Source: Cyathus striatus (Eukaryota > Basidiomycota > Agaricomycetes > Agaricales > Nidulariaceae). Taken from it: a DNA stretch of 64,000 nt. This document shows positions 31,536-42,759 of this stretch, in pieces (positions within the stretch are counted from its first letter, which is position 1; each line of letters starts with the position of its first letter). The position numbers and the translations under genes were made by a program. The notes beneath the pieces were generated by a model. That model was not told where the DNA came from, searched no databases, and worked only from the letters and a program-made list of their open reading frames with translations. Location: positions 124,001-188,000 of the forward strand of contig JAOVFP010000006.1 in assembly GCA_025738555.1 (NCBI GenBank), written 5' to 3'.

Positions 31536-32578
31536 CATGATTTCGTGGAGGAGTGTAATGACCTCCATTGATCAGCCAATCGCCTCTGCTTCCAGCTTCC
31601 ATGTGCACAATACTTAGCGATCTCAACGCACACTCGAAAGCCTGACAGGGCTGGCTTGGGATTGGCACCGTAACGCTGACAGTACTAGTGAGAATACATC
31701 CTGGCCTTTGCTCAATCATGGCTCCCATTCTTGATCTCTGTTTTGGGAAGGCGTTTTCTGATGCATATGCCCTGTGGGTTTTATCGACAACTCTTGCAAT
31801 ATGTAAAGAGTTCCGAATTTGCTCGCTCTGCAAGTTCAGGCTCACGTCTTTGTTATGTCTACACCGACTCGCACATTCTTCATTGGTATAGTGAGGTCTC
31901 CTGTGCTTGTCAGTTTAACCCCGGAGCTCTTGTTGCTCCATACCACGCAGGCATTTCGTAAAGCTTTCCTCAGATCTCAGAGGTTATAGCTCATCGCTTC
32001 CATTACGCTTCAACAAGCTTCATCACGAGAAAAAGTCAAGACTGTCCAACACCCAGGACTTGTGATTGATTCATGTTAAACTACATACTACTACACCAAT
32101 GGTATTCTGAATACCTGACTATCCAACGCACTTTTCCGTGGAGTTGATATACTTATTTCATTTTGGTCACTCTACGTCAACATCAACATAGTGCGGTGAA
32201 AATACTTGCGCCTGCGCGGTGGGGCGTTCGTCTCCCCAGATCACGATGGCGTCACACGCATACTAATGGAGCTGAAATTAGGGTACTTTCAACCATCCGT
32301 TACGATAAGGATGCACATGTAAGCTTTTATACTACTCTCCTCATCCAGCTGACTCTTTTTAACCTAATTCACATCATATCGCATGATAATAAGATTAAGA
32401 AATCCAGGATCATTCATCAAAGAACACAATCAAATGTGTACCCTTCACTACCTGTGAGGTAGATTCTACAATTTGTGCTTGCTTCTGTACTAATGTCTGC
32501 TAAAGTTACACACATCATGATGAGGTCCAAAGTGACAATGACAGGATGAACAATCCGATTCACGCCTACTTAGCTTAC
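31536..32578. other. duplicated 5' flank of I66 copy D
   Basis: No gene. Similar to 25160-26620 upstream of copy C but without the MITE. Its inverse, in part, is at 55600-55920 next to copy E. Confidence 0.5.
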
Positions 32579-32620
32579 GTTCTTCCACAAACGATCAACC
32601 TCCAGGTATTTAAGCAAGGA
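32579..32620 (+). promoter_or_regulatory. conserved I66-family promoter block, copy D
   Basis: TTCTTCCACAAACGATCAAC, then CTCCAGGTATTTAAGCAAGG, about 80 nt before the ATG; nearly identical to the block at copy E (53929-53964). Confidence 0.6.
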
Positions 32621-32695
32621 AAATAGCGCGCCGAATATCCAACCCACACCCTGATTTCAAACCTTCTTCTCTGAAACATTTACAACTACTACGCA

Positions 32696-33294
32696 ATGGC
32701 TATCCCAAATGGAACCTATTTCATCGAAAAGACCGAAGTACAAGTTCTCACATTCCAAAATAACGAAGAGAAGAGCCTCGCCGTCCTTATCCAGTCTGAT
32801 CAAACAGTGCGTTCAATTCCAGTCCTTACAACCTGTTTCATAGCTCACTAAAGCCGATTTTTAGTGGATTGTGGAGGAAACTTCTGATGGGAACTATACT
32901 ATTCAGAACAAAGGCGACAAGGAGTATTTCCTTGCTCCCATAGATAAAGAGATACATGAGAACAATCATCTTGTCTCCAAACGTGATCCTTTCGAATGGC
33001 GTATTCGGCCTTCAAGTGTATCTGGTCGATTCCGGTAAGCCTCTTTGTTGTATCTAGCAAAATGAAATTATTGCTAAATTATTATCCAGTATTGTTGTCC
33101 CTGGGGGTCCCGTTGACGGCCGTGAGTTTGCTGTTGAGTTGGCTATGGAGCTCACTTTCCCTCCCAGGGTAAGTTTACGTGATTATTCTGCATTAAATGT
33201 GCATGTATTTTCATGATGTGTATAGATTGCTTTGCGCTCTTTGCGTGATGAAGATCCTTCTCAAGCTTGGTTCTTCAGGAAGGTTGAGGACTAG
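32696..33294 (+). CDS. I66-type (cospin-like) serine protease inhibitor, copy D
   Basis: Intact family member, 142 residues. Exons 32696-32806, 32865-33034, 33090-33168 and 33226-33294; introns 58, 55 and 57 nt, all with good sites (GTGCGT, GTAAGC, GTAAGT). It starts MAIPNGTYFIEKT, has DGNYTIQN, YFLAPIDKE, FEWRIRP, VVPGGPVDGREFA and ends AWFFRKVED. Beta-trefoil I66 inhibitors act on serine proteases; no secretion signal is seen. It is the closest relative of copies C and E and lies in the left arm of a large inverted duplication together with a tRNA-Glu gene. Confidence 0.78.
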
Positions 33295-34145
33295 TGGTAT
33301 GTACGAGTCGAGGACTTGTATGGGAATCTCGTGTATGACCAGGTTGGATGTGAATTGTACCTGTGCGAATAGTTAATTTTCAGAAATCTGAATTGCGATT
33401 AACGATTTGTTAACCTTGATGATAATCCATAAGCAGCAGCATCATGGAAAACAACTAATGCTAGATGAAGACCGCCTTACAAGTGCCATTAAAAAAATAC
33501 AGCATGATTGCTACTCGTGCGTAAGTTTACATAAATAAACCTCCAACAGTTCGGAGTCTGGAGCTATACAACCTTTGTAAGTATATACAACTTGTCCCTG
33601 TTCGATCCTGGTAACAGTGTAACACATGGACGACCAGGTTGTTATGCCCGTAATACAGCTAGAGCTATAGAGAACAACCTCGGCCTGCGAAGCATTCTGT
33701 CTCTGGACTTATAACTATCAGAGCGCGCTGTACATCAAGCTACAAAATGCACAAAAAATCACCATGTCAGCCTCATTCCGTCGGACACTTTCAAAGACAT
33801 AACAGAAGATTGGTGATTGGTGGAACTCACCGGGTCCATCCAAGTGTGCATCGCATGATCCTACTTGATCCTCCTTTTTAAAACTCAACTCAATGCACGA
33901 CTGCGTATTTATATCCCCCGAAATGATATCCTCGAGACGGATGGCATAATTATGCGAGGAAAAAGCACCGAATCCGGCTGGGTGGTGAGATAGATCAATG
34001 TGTGTGGCTTAATGGGATAAGAAATAAGGTAAACGGAGGTTGAGGGGAGAATTTCTTTCGTCTATACTAGTCTGCTTTGTGTCGCTGATATAAATATTTC
34101 GGTCAAAGGAATTTCTAGCTACCCACAGCCAACCCACAGCAAACA
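33295..34145. other. spacer duplicated (inverted) at 50843-53240
   Basis: No gene. The segments 33420-34050 match the inverse of 50920-51490, showing that I66-spacer-tRNA was copied as one block. Confidence 0.55.
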
Positions 34146-34247
34146 TCGAGTATGGTGTAACGGCTAACATTACCGCCTTTCATAGGTATTAAGGCAGTTA
34201 AAGAAAGTAGCATCGCGGTAGCTCGGGGTTTGATTCCCCGTACTCGA
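34146..34247 (+). tRNA. tRNA-Glu (UUC) with intron; T-loop C56 changed
   Basis: Perfect 7-bp acceptor stem (TCGAGTA/TACTCGA), D arm GTGTAACGGCTAACAT, anticodon stem ACCGC/GCGGT with loop CTTTCA, so the anticodon is TTC. An intron of about 30 nt lies after base 37. The T arm is CGGGG-TTTGATT-CCCCG: the normally invariant C56 is T, which also changes the B-box (GGTTTGATTCC). It may be a weak or dead tRNA gene. Confidence 0.8.
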
Positions 34248-34259
34248 ATTCGAAATTTA

Positions 34260-37200
34260 TATATAAATTGAATTTTTGCAGCGTTATAAAAAATTCCTCA
34301 AGAACTATCCAGAGAACATCTAATTCCTTCCTTTCGAAACAACACACGTAATGCACTCCTCGAACTACCAGCTACATTGCCCGCCCCGAACGCAATGCAG
34401 ATGACTTGAACTTGGAGGCTGGAACTCGTGCCATGTACAAGTCATATATACTTCTTTTTCACGCGTATCAACGTATCAGAAGTATAGTCTATACGAGTCG
34501 CAGTTATAAGTTCCGAAATGTCTTCGAGTGACAAACAAACATGTACATCGCTGATGTTCTTGGACTGGGAGGGGAATCATTCAATTAGGGGGTATCAGAC
34601 GGATGCCATCTTGCACGGGAGTAGGATGGCGTGGGTCTTCGACTCGTGCAATGTAGCATACCTATGTATACTTGTGCGGCTGAATTGAGGGTGTATGAAT
34701 TTCGAGATGATAGCTATCTGATTCGTACCTAGAACAATCAGAATCTCGCTAATATGTACGACCCGTATATTTTGAGGGATAAGAATTAATCTTGGTGTTT
34801 AGTGCTACCTAGAACAATCAGAAAATCTCATAAGAAAATCTCGTAAGATGTGCGTTCTAATTCCTTGAATGGAAAAGAAGAAAAGACGACGATTAAGGTA
34901 GTACAGTAACTTTGAATGCTCTTATCTTTACGACTGTAAAAGCAAGTTGTTCACGCGTATCGACGCACTGTAAGTAGTCTCTTTTACAATATACTAAACT
35001 CGGCAGTACTTCTGATTCTGAAACACGAAGTTCAATGCACCCGAATGGAATGGAGTGGACAAAATATCCCGCTTCCTTCTCCTTGCCCCGTTGTTCTATT
35101 TCACGCGTGCTCACGCATCGAGTGTATACACGTGTACCATACAATATTTTAAACGTGATATGTATATTACTTCCGAAATGTGCTCCTCGAATGACAGATT
35201 TGACAGGTATGTACTTTCTTAATACCATGTATGTAGATCAGTGATATTCTAGGAGGGGGAGATCGTTCAATCTGGGATGTGGGTGTGATTAATGGGTGTT
35301 CGTGGGTATACTAAGAGGTATGTCTGGACCTGGTATGGGTGCTGAAACTGACGCGGGATTGTGTGGGGCTTCAAGTCTTCGAGTTGTCGTTCAGGTGTGC
35401 TTCATTTTGCGTGATTTATAAGTGCAGTAGTCTAGGCAAATGTAAGGTGTACGCAGTATATCATGTCCCGGCGTACGTACGTATGTTCTATTAAGAGGTA
35501 GGGTACTCTACACGCTCCGAATGGAGAGGATTCGGACAAGACGGGAATATATAGCTCACGCACTTGATGATCACGCGCGTGGAGGCAGGAAGTATGGTAT
35601 GAGTCAGTAGACACTGTATCGGAAGGTACTTGAGTACCTTGGCGTTGGATTGTATCCGTACCTTCAAGACGCGTGGGAGTGATCAGTTGATTTATTGATT
35701 TGATTAATGAAGTGATTGACGAAATAATGAATTAATGCATCCTGTGAAGGAGGATGGAATGCATGGATGTGGGTTATGTACGTACGGTGTTCCGCTTAAT
35801 ATTACATTTTGTTGTGTATATTAATGTATTGAAATTGTAGGAACTCGCGGGAATTAGTATGGTACGTGATGTAGGGGAAGGGGGAGATCAGGAATGTACG
35901 GTGATCACTGAAGCTGAAGGGTAAGGTTTCCTAGAGCGACTGTGTTTTAGGTGAGTTGTAAGTTATGACATGTATCGTATATCACTTGAGTGGGTGTCTG
36001 GATTAATCTAATACTGCAGGGCTGCCAGGATATTATGTACCGTACGTACGTTACTATGATGGGGTGGCTTTGCTCACTCCGAAAGAAGAGGAGAATATAT
36101 AAGGTGGATGAAAATTGTGAGTTCACGCGGGAAGGATTGGGATAAAGTACCATCGGAATCGTTCCTACGTACACTTTCAATTCGAGATATTTGTCGCCGC
36201 TGAGATTATATTTATAAGTGTTCGCAGTGATTCGTTTCTAGTAATACAGTATCGATTTGTGTTTTTTTTGTAGTGGAAAGGCCCGCATAATGCCTTTTGT
36301 GTAGATTAATAAGGTAGTGATAGAAGGTGATTTAATCCGCACAGTACCTTTTGTGTATATCAATTGTCAGGAATGTGGCTCTTCAGGAAGAAAATACGAC
36401 ATCATAGTGATGGCCCATTATCCGCACAATATCTTGTTCTATCGGAGCTTTTGTATGTACCTCAGGCTGTAAGCATATACTATACGATAAACGATACCAG
36501 TCTACCATAGTCTGATGCATCGTGTAGCAGTATCAACATTGATTTTTGTTCTATTTTAACCACCCGTGTGATTCCGGCTGTATCATCGGTCAGAAGACAT
36601 GGAAGAAGAACAAGGGGTGGTAACATCATCTGGGTATTTTTGGAATGACTGAATGTATGTCTGTATGGGTACCCTTCCGGTTAAGAATCAGGATTGGGTG
36701 TTTGTTCAAATGCTTATTGGAACTGGAATTGTGCGCCGATTTGTAGGGACGTGGACGTGTGTGTGTGTGGGTGATTGATAGTTGATTGATTGGGATTTGG
36801 GTTGTGTGAAGTTAATGGAAGGGGGAGAGATGGAGGGAAAGAATGCGGGAAGGAGGGAAGGGAAGAAGGAAGGAAGAGATCTTCGGTTGTACGGTCTAAC
36901 GGTTTTTAGAATTTGACCAGGATGGGCTCCACTTTCCTGTGCTGTTTATTTGTCCTCATTGGATCTTATCTTATCTCGGAAAGAACCGTCGGCAAATATC
37001 CCACCGTTTGGTTTACTTATGTACGAAGCCCAGAACGGACCTGGGCCTCTTTCTTCTCCCTCTTCCCCGTTTCGCTATTCGTGATCCTCCCCCGTTTGAT
37101 TCGTCCCCTTGCTTATCTTGCTTTCCTACTGGCTCCCTCGTATATTTGGAACTAGGGGGATATAATGGAAGGGTTTAGAATCGGGATATAGTGGTGTACA

Positions 37201-37500
37201 GTGGAGATATTAAACTCTGAGTCTGACATAGTAGTTTGTTAGATCTTCTTCAGCGTTGATTTATTCCTGAGTTTACTGCTCTCTTCCCTGTTTCTTGTTC
37301 ACGGATCGGCCCTGTTCGTCATCCCTTCTTTCTCTCCAGTTAGGCTGGTTACTTGTAGCCACTGCGCTTCTACCTTAGGCCTGCTAAGCTTTACACCCTC
37401 GCAATCTGCACTTGGTCCTATACTCTCCCTCCCTCCCCCATCTTCTCTCATTTTCTCATCTCCTCTTGCTCTATCGATCACAGGAACCCACCACACACAC
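34260..37500. repeat. U-family degenerate repeats (copy U1)
   Basis: No gene. A 500-600-bp degenerate unit recurs, recognisable by TCACGCG, CGTACGTACGT, and a CCGAATGGAGAGGA-type motif. The block 36900-37610 is similar to 41990-42890, which is the 5' region and first exon of the TPR/F-box/LRR gene, so U1 is a tandem copy of that gene's upstream region. Confidence 0.55.
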
Positions 37501-37509
37501 AAAAAGAAC

Positions 37510-37605
37510 ATAGATGCCAACATCCGCGATATATCAGCGTGCTTGATGGATAATCAAAGGTTGACTTGTTGTATGCTATTAAGAGTTTTCATTTTGAAGG
37601 ATATG
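37510..37605 (+). pseudogene. degenerate copy of exon 1 of the TPR/F-box/LRR gene
   Basis: Matches 42752-42887: ATAGATGCCAACATCCGCGA, then a stretch encoding DISACLMDNQ, after which one base is lost and the frame ends. The start codon region is deleted in part. The rest of the gene is absent. Confidence 0.65.
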
Positions 37606-37810
37606 CTTTCTATTCTCTTTACTTTTGCTACCCCCTATGCTTTGTTTTTGTTTTGCTTCCTTTTACTTCCCTCCGCTATGTGTCTCGTCTTCTTTACCCC
37701 TTCCCTCTAACCACCCACGCACAACCCACCCTAGGAAGACCAACATCACCTTTCATAGACATATTGCTTGCAATGTGGCTGGGGTTTGATTCCCCATACT
37801 TTAACTAAAG

Positions 37811-39060
37811 TTGTCAGAGCACATTTTCACAGTGTTGTACTGTAGTAGTGCTCTAGAGCTTTCTAGGGAGCATCTGAAGTTCTCCAAGCACAGAGTCCCT
37901 AGCTACATTGCACACCCCAAATGCAATGGAGAAAATTTGAACCTGGAGGCTGAGACTCTTACTTTGCTACTCATGTTACAAGTCAAGTACCTCTTCTTCA
38001 TGTGTGCTGGTGTGTCATAACTATATTTGGTATGATTCGCAAGGATATATATTCAGTACTATTTCCAAAATTATACTGGAAGGACAAGTATGTTACAGTA
38101 GATAAGCCATGTTGGGATGATCATTATTTTTGGGAGGTGGTGTGATTGAATGCTTCTTGAATTTATAGCAATAATGTACATGTGGCACATAGAAATTGAA
38201 TTGCTGTGGGCCTTGATACATTAAGGAAGGGTTTTGGAATACTTACTCTGTACATGGCCATTTGTATACATTATCATGCATAGCATTTGCAGGAATGACC
38301 TAGCACAGAACTTTTATTTCTCTGAATCAATTAATTTTAATTGTTGATAAATTAACATGGCATTTTTGTATCATGTTGCTTGTGGTATAATTTGCAGTGA
38401 TGAAAAGATCATACCCCCTTTGAAAATACAAAGAATGTAAGCTCCAAGTACAACTTTGTACCCCAAATGGAGTGGAGAACTTGATAACCTGCAGGCTGGG
38501 AATAAGTCATTGTACAGCTCCTTGTTAGAAGTGTTCTTTTTCATGTGCACTGATACATCAGAGATACTGTACCATTTAAATCAATTTGACACAGGAGTAG
38601 GCACTGTTACAGACAAAACTACTATAGCCTTTTGACACTACAATAAATCTCATTGTGACACATATATAAAAAGTACTAAAATACAATGTAATAACAATTA
38701 AAGCAAATAATGTGAATTAATGCCCAATTTCTGTTTAATATACCCTTTGGCAGCACTGGTGCCCTGAGTGCTACTATCCATAATTCCAATACCTTTCAGC
38801 ACCAGGCCTCCATTATGTGTGACACTCAGTAAAAACAGTTTTTAGTTGTTCATAGCAAAATAGTCAACTTTTTGCAATTTTCCCTGCATCTTAGTAGGCA
38901 GTCATACTTTAGCTACCCAATGGCAGAAATCTAATCCCCAGCCTACTACTAACCAACTGCTGACATTCTACTGTGCATCATTGGTTTATTTAAATTTAAA
39001 TTAACTGAGCATGTCACAAGTCACTAAGTCTCAACTTTTATGACATGAGATGATAATGCC
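37811..39060. repeat. CpG-depleted repeat block
   Basis: Related to 28000-28650 and partly 34280-34600, but CpG is almost absent over 1.25 kb (only about one is seen, near 38037) while CpG is common on both sides. Homologous positions show CG changed to TG or CA. Confidence 0.7.
38566..38830 (-). mobile_element. truncated, CpG-decayed copy of the 387-bp MITE
   Basis: Begins with the TIR TACTGTACCATTTAAATC and follows the inverse of 26293-26000 (GTAGGCAC, TATAGCCTTT, GACACTA, GTTTAATATACC, CACCAGGCCTCC), then stops before the second TIR. Nearly every CpG of the reference copy is TG or CA here. Confidence 0.7.
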
Positions 39061-39199
39061 TTCCATATTTCGATTAGGAAGGTGGTTAATAATAATTAAA
39101 AATCGTTCATAGGTACCAGACAAATGTCTGGCCCGGAAGCGGGATAGTTTGGATCTTTGTCTTCTGAGCAATATAGCATAACACTGAGTCACCCACTCC

Positions 39200-42100
39200 C
39201 ATTCTGCGATTACATCAACTTTGGATGTAATAATATTATCTTCACAACTCTATGTTTCCTGCTTAAAGTAAGTTGTTCACGCGTATCGACGCACGAGAAG
39301 TAAAATCGGTTGTACTTCCAAAATACTATCCTCAAGTAGTAGTATCAGGCAGGTGTGTAGATTAGCGACGATACATGATGGGGGAGATCATTCGATTGGA
39401 AGTGGAATTTAGAAGGAATGCTTGACGATAGTGTACCGTGTGAGCCATGGCTGTGGTTGATTATTTAGGCTACAAGTAAAGTTGGGTTTTGTAAGGTACA
39501 GTTGCGGGGCCTCCCGCCCAGGAGAGTAGTGTGGTCTAGAGATATTCTAGAGGGCATAGATCTATAAGTTATGCCGCAGCGTAGCATATACCGGCGTACG
39601 TACGTTTTAATAAGAGGGTACAAACCTTACTCGCTCCGAATGGTGAGGAGAGGAACGGGCAACATGTGAACATATTACTCGCGCACTTCCGCTCCGCGAT
39701 TCTTTTATTGTTCTTCGTGCAATGTTCACGCGCGCGGACGCAAGAAGTAGGTAAGTTAAGTTTGGTATGAGTCAGAGGAAGGTAATCCGATGTCAACCTC
39801 GAGACACGTGGAAGCGGGGGAGAACAGTTGATTTGGGTGATTTATGAATAGGCTATTAATGGCTAATGAATTAATGAATAGTGATTGTGGTGGTTGAGGT
39901 ACGTCTGGAATGCATGGGTATAGTATACGTACTATGTTCCGCGTAATATTACCTTTTGTTGTATAAATTAAAAGGAACATGCTACCGTAGGTATGTAGTA
40001 CGTACCCGTGCGTGCGTAGTAGTAGAGAGATGGTATTCGTATGTCCTCTCCCATTTCACAGTCGCTCGACGCATCGCGCCAGTATTGTATCCGATGTCAT
40101 CTTCGAGTAAAAGCCATGTGTATTCTGGGATAGATGGGGAGATCGTTTGATCGTGAATGTGCTGGTGATCAAGTTGTAAGTATGTCTGGCCATGGAGCGG
40201 GAGCGGGATGGTGTAGGTCTGGTCGCTGATGCGTGAGCGTAGGGATCGTAAGTTCATTCTACCACGGAACATTACATTCCGTACGTACGTACACTTTAAT
40301 AGAGGGTGCTCGGCCCATCCCGAATGGAGAGGAATAGATGTTTAACATGGGAGTACTAAATCGGTGCACTTGCGGAGTGATTGCGATTGCGAATGTTCAT
40401 GCGCGTGGATGCAGGAAGTAAGGTTTACGATAAGGTAAACAACTTATAGATTACTATGTACCTGTTAAGATAGAAGCTACGGTACATGTAAGTATGTAGA
40501 TCAATAATATAAGTAAAATAGAACACACTTCAGGTTCACGATAAGGTAAACAACTGAGGTGCGAAGATACGACGAATAGAAAGAAAAGACAGAGAAAAAG
40601 AATGGACAAAACAAAGGAAACACGGAAGTAAATGTTTTTTAATTAAGTATTAATACGGCATGTATCCTAAACCTCGACACTTTGATCCTTGGCTCATGTA
40701 TTCGGTGTTAGTCTCAAGATGGGTGGATGTGAGAGAGGTGATTGTTCTTGGGATACGATCGTGGTCAATAATTAATGGAGTGATGATTAAGGAGTTAAGG
40801 AATAGTCGTGAATATGAGTGTTGGTTTCGTATGTATGTGCAGGACAGTAGTATACGATGGTGGTCCTACTGAATCCCCGGCAGTTGCATTGATCATATCG
40901 CGGTGTAAATCTTCGAGTTCTTCATAGTCGCTCCTGCGCATCGCTAGAGTCTAGAAGTCCCTTGATGCTTGAACATGTCTGCTACTGAATTACTACTGAA
41001 GGCATACTTCTTTCCTGGTCTAGTATATTAATTTATGTTTTGTGCGTAGGAAATTGGATATGATGGGTGGTTATAATATGTTAAGGAACGTGTCTCCGTA
41101 GGAAGAGATGTACGTACGCAGTAGATTCTACCAAGTACCTTAAAGGGATACTTCCTAGTAGTGTCTATATAAGAATTTAGATGGTGTAATTTCCCGCGCA
41201 ATACCTTTTGTATAGATTAACATGTTAGGTACGTATCACCGCAGGAATGGAGTACGTACGCAGTATAACAGATGATAGCGGTCTTGCCTCAAACATTCAT
41301 ATGTATCATAGCAATGGGTGCAAAAATCCGCACAATACCTTTTGTATATATTAATATGGTGTGTTCTATCGGAGCTTTTGTAAGGAACGTGTCTATGTAG
41401 GAATGGAGTACGTACCCATACGTACGCAGTATGATAAATGATAGCAGTCTTGCCTCCCGCAATCTTATACATATCTTCTATTACCACAGTCCGACGCATC
41501 GTGCTAGAAGTCACCTTAACGAGCACATCTATAAGTACTTCCTAGGACATATAACCTACCGCATCATTTTGATTTTCTCGTTCTGTACAAGTGCTATTTT
41601 AACGTCTCGTGTGATCCCGGCTTAAGCTCATACATGATGATACTCAGGGTAAACAGTAAACACGTCGGTCAGAAGACCACTCAGAATAGGTCAGACTTTG
41701 AACATGAAGGGATGGGGAGAAGATTGAGGGGTATAAAAACACACACGATATGATGTGGTATGACAAGTTATATTTAGAATGATGTGTGGGCGTGAATGTA
41801 TGAATGAGTACCTTTTCGGTCACGATTGCTATTTGCTTATTGGAATTGGAATTGTGCGCCAAGGGACGGGGTGGACGTGAGTAAGTGAGAAGTGTGGGTG
41901 GGGATTGGGGGATTTGGGAGTGATTGAGTTGTGTGGGAGGGGAAGGTTAAGAGAAGGAAGGGATTTTCGCTAGAGTGGACTAACGGTTTTTAGACAATTC
42001 GTGTCGTGAAATAAACATGGGTGCTCCACTATCCTGTGCTGGATATTTCGCTCTATTTACCTGTGAACTTTGTTCTCATCTTATCTTATCACGGGAAATA

Positions 42101-42750
42101 CCGTACCCGTCGGCAAAATAAAAAATCCCACCACTATGGGTTGGGTTTATGTACGCAGTCCAGAACGGACCTGGACTTTTCTTCCTTCTCCCCGTCGCTT
42201 TTCTCCCCCATTTGATTCGTCCCCTGCTTGTTCTCTTCCTACTGGCTCTCTGTCCAGTATATTTGGAAGGGAATAGAAGGATTTAGAACGTTGACGTTTG
42301 ATTTCTGTAGGAGAGGATACGGTACATAACTATAACTGCAAGAGGACGTACGCGGAGTTACTAGCTAGATTGTTAGAGTCAAGGTTCTTCGGCGTTGATT
42401 CGTTCCCTTGATTTACTGTGGTTGGCTGGCTGGCTGGGTTGGAATTAGATCTTGGACTGCTTTAGTTGCTCCGTGAGTGCTGTCCTTTCCCTGTCCTGTT
42501 CTGTTCCTTGCCCACCGATCGGCCCTGTTCGCCATCCCCTTTACTTCTGCTCCTCCTCTCTGGGTCACCTCCCTTCTCTTCTTCCCTGTCCTATCCTGGC
42601 TTGTGGCTGTTACTTATACCCCCCGCTGCTTCTAGCTTCAGCTTGACATCCTCGTAATCTGCGCTACGTGCAACTTTCCCTCCCTCCCTCCCTTCTTCCC
42701 TCCTCCCGTCTTCTCATCTCCTCAACTCCTCCCACTACACCCACACCAAA
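39200..42750. repeat. U-family degenerate repeats (copy U2), upstream of the TPR/F-box/LRR gene
   Basis: Same motif family as U1 (TCACGCG, CGTACGTACG, GAATGGAGAGGA). The last part, about 41990-42750, is a pyrimidine-rich leader that probably holds the promoter of the gene starting at 42760. No coding potential. Confidence 0.5.
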
Positions 42751-42759
42751 AGAACATAG

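Noticed and set aside
36913..37178. Membrane-like 80-codon ORFs
   Set aside because: Lies in a U repeat; the second copy at 42.0-42.3 kb does not conserve the frames.
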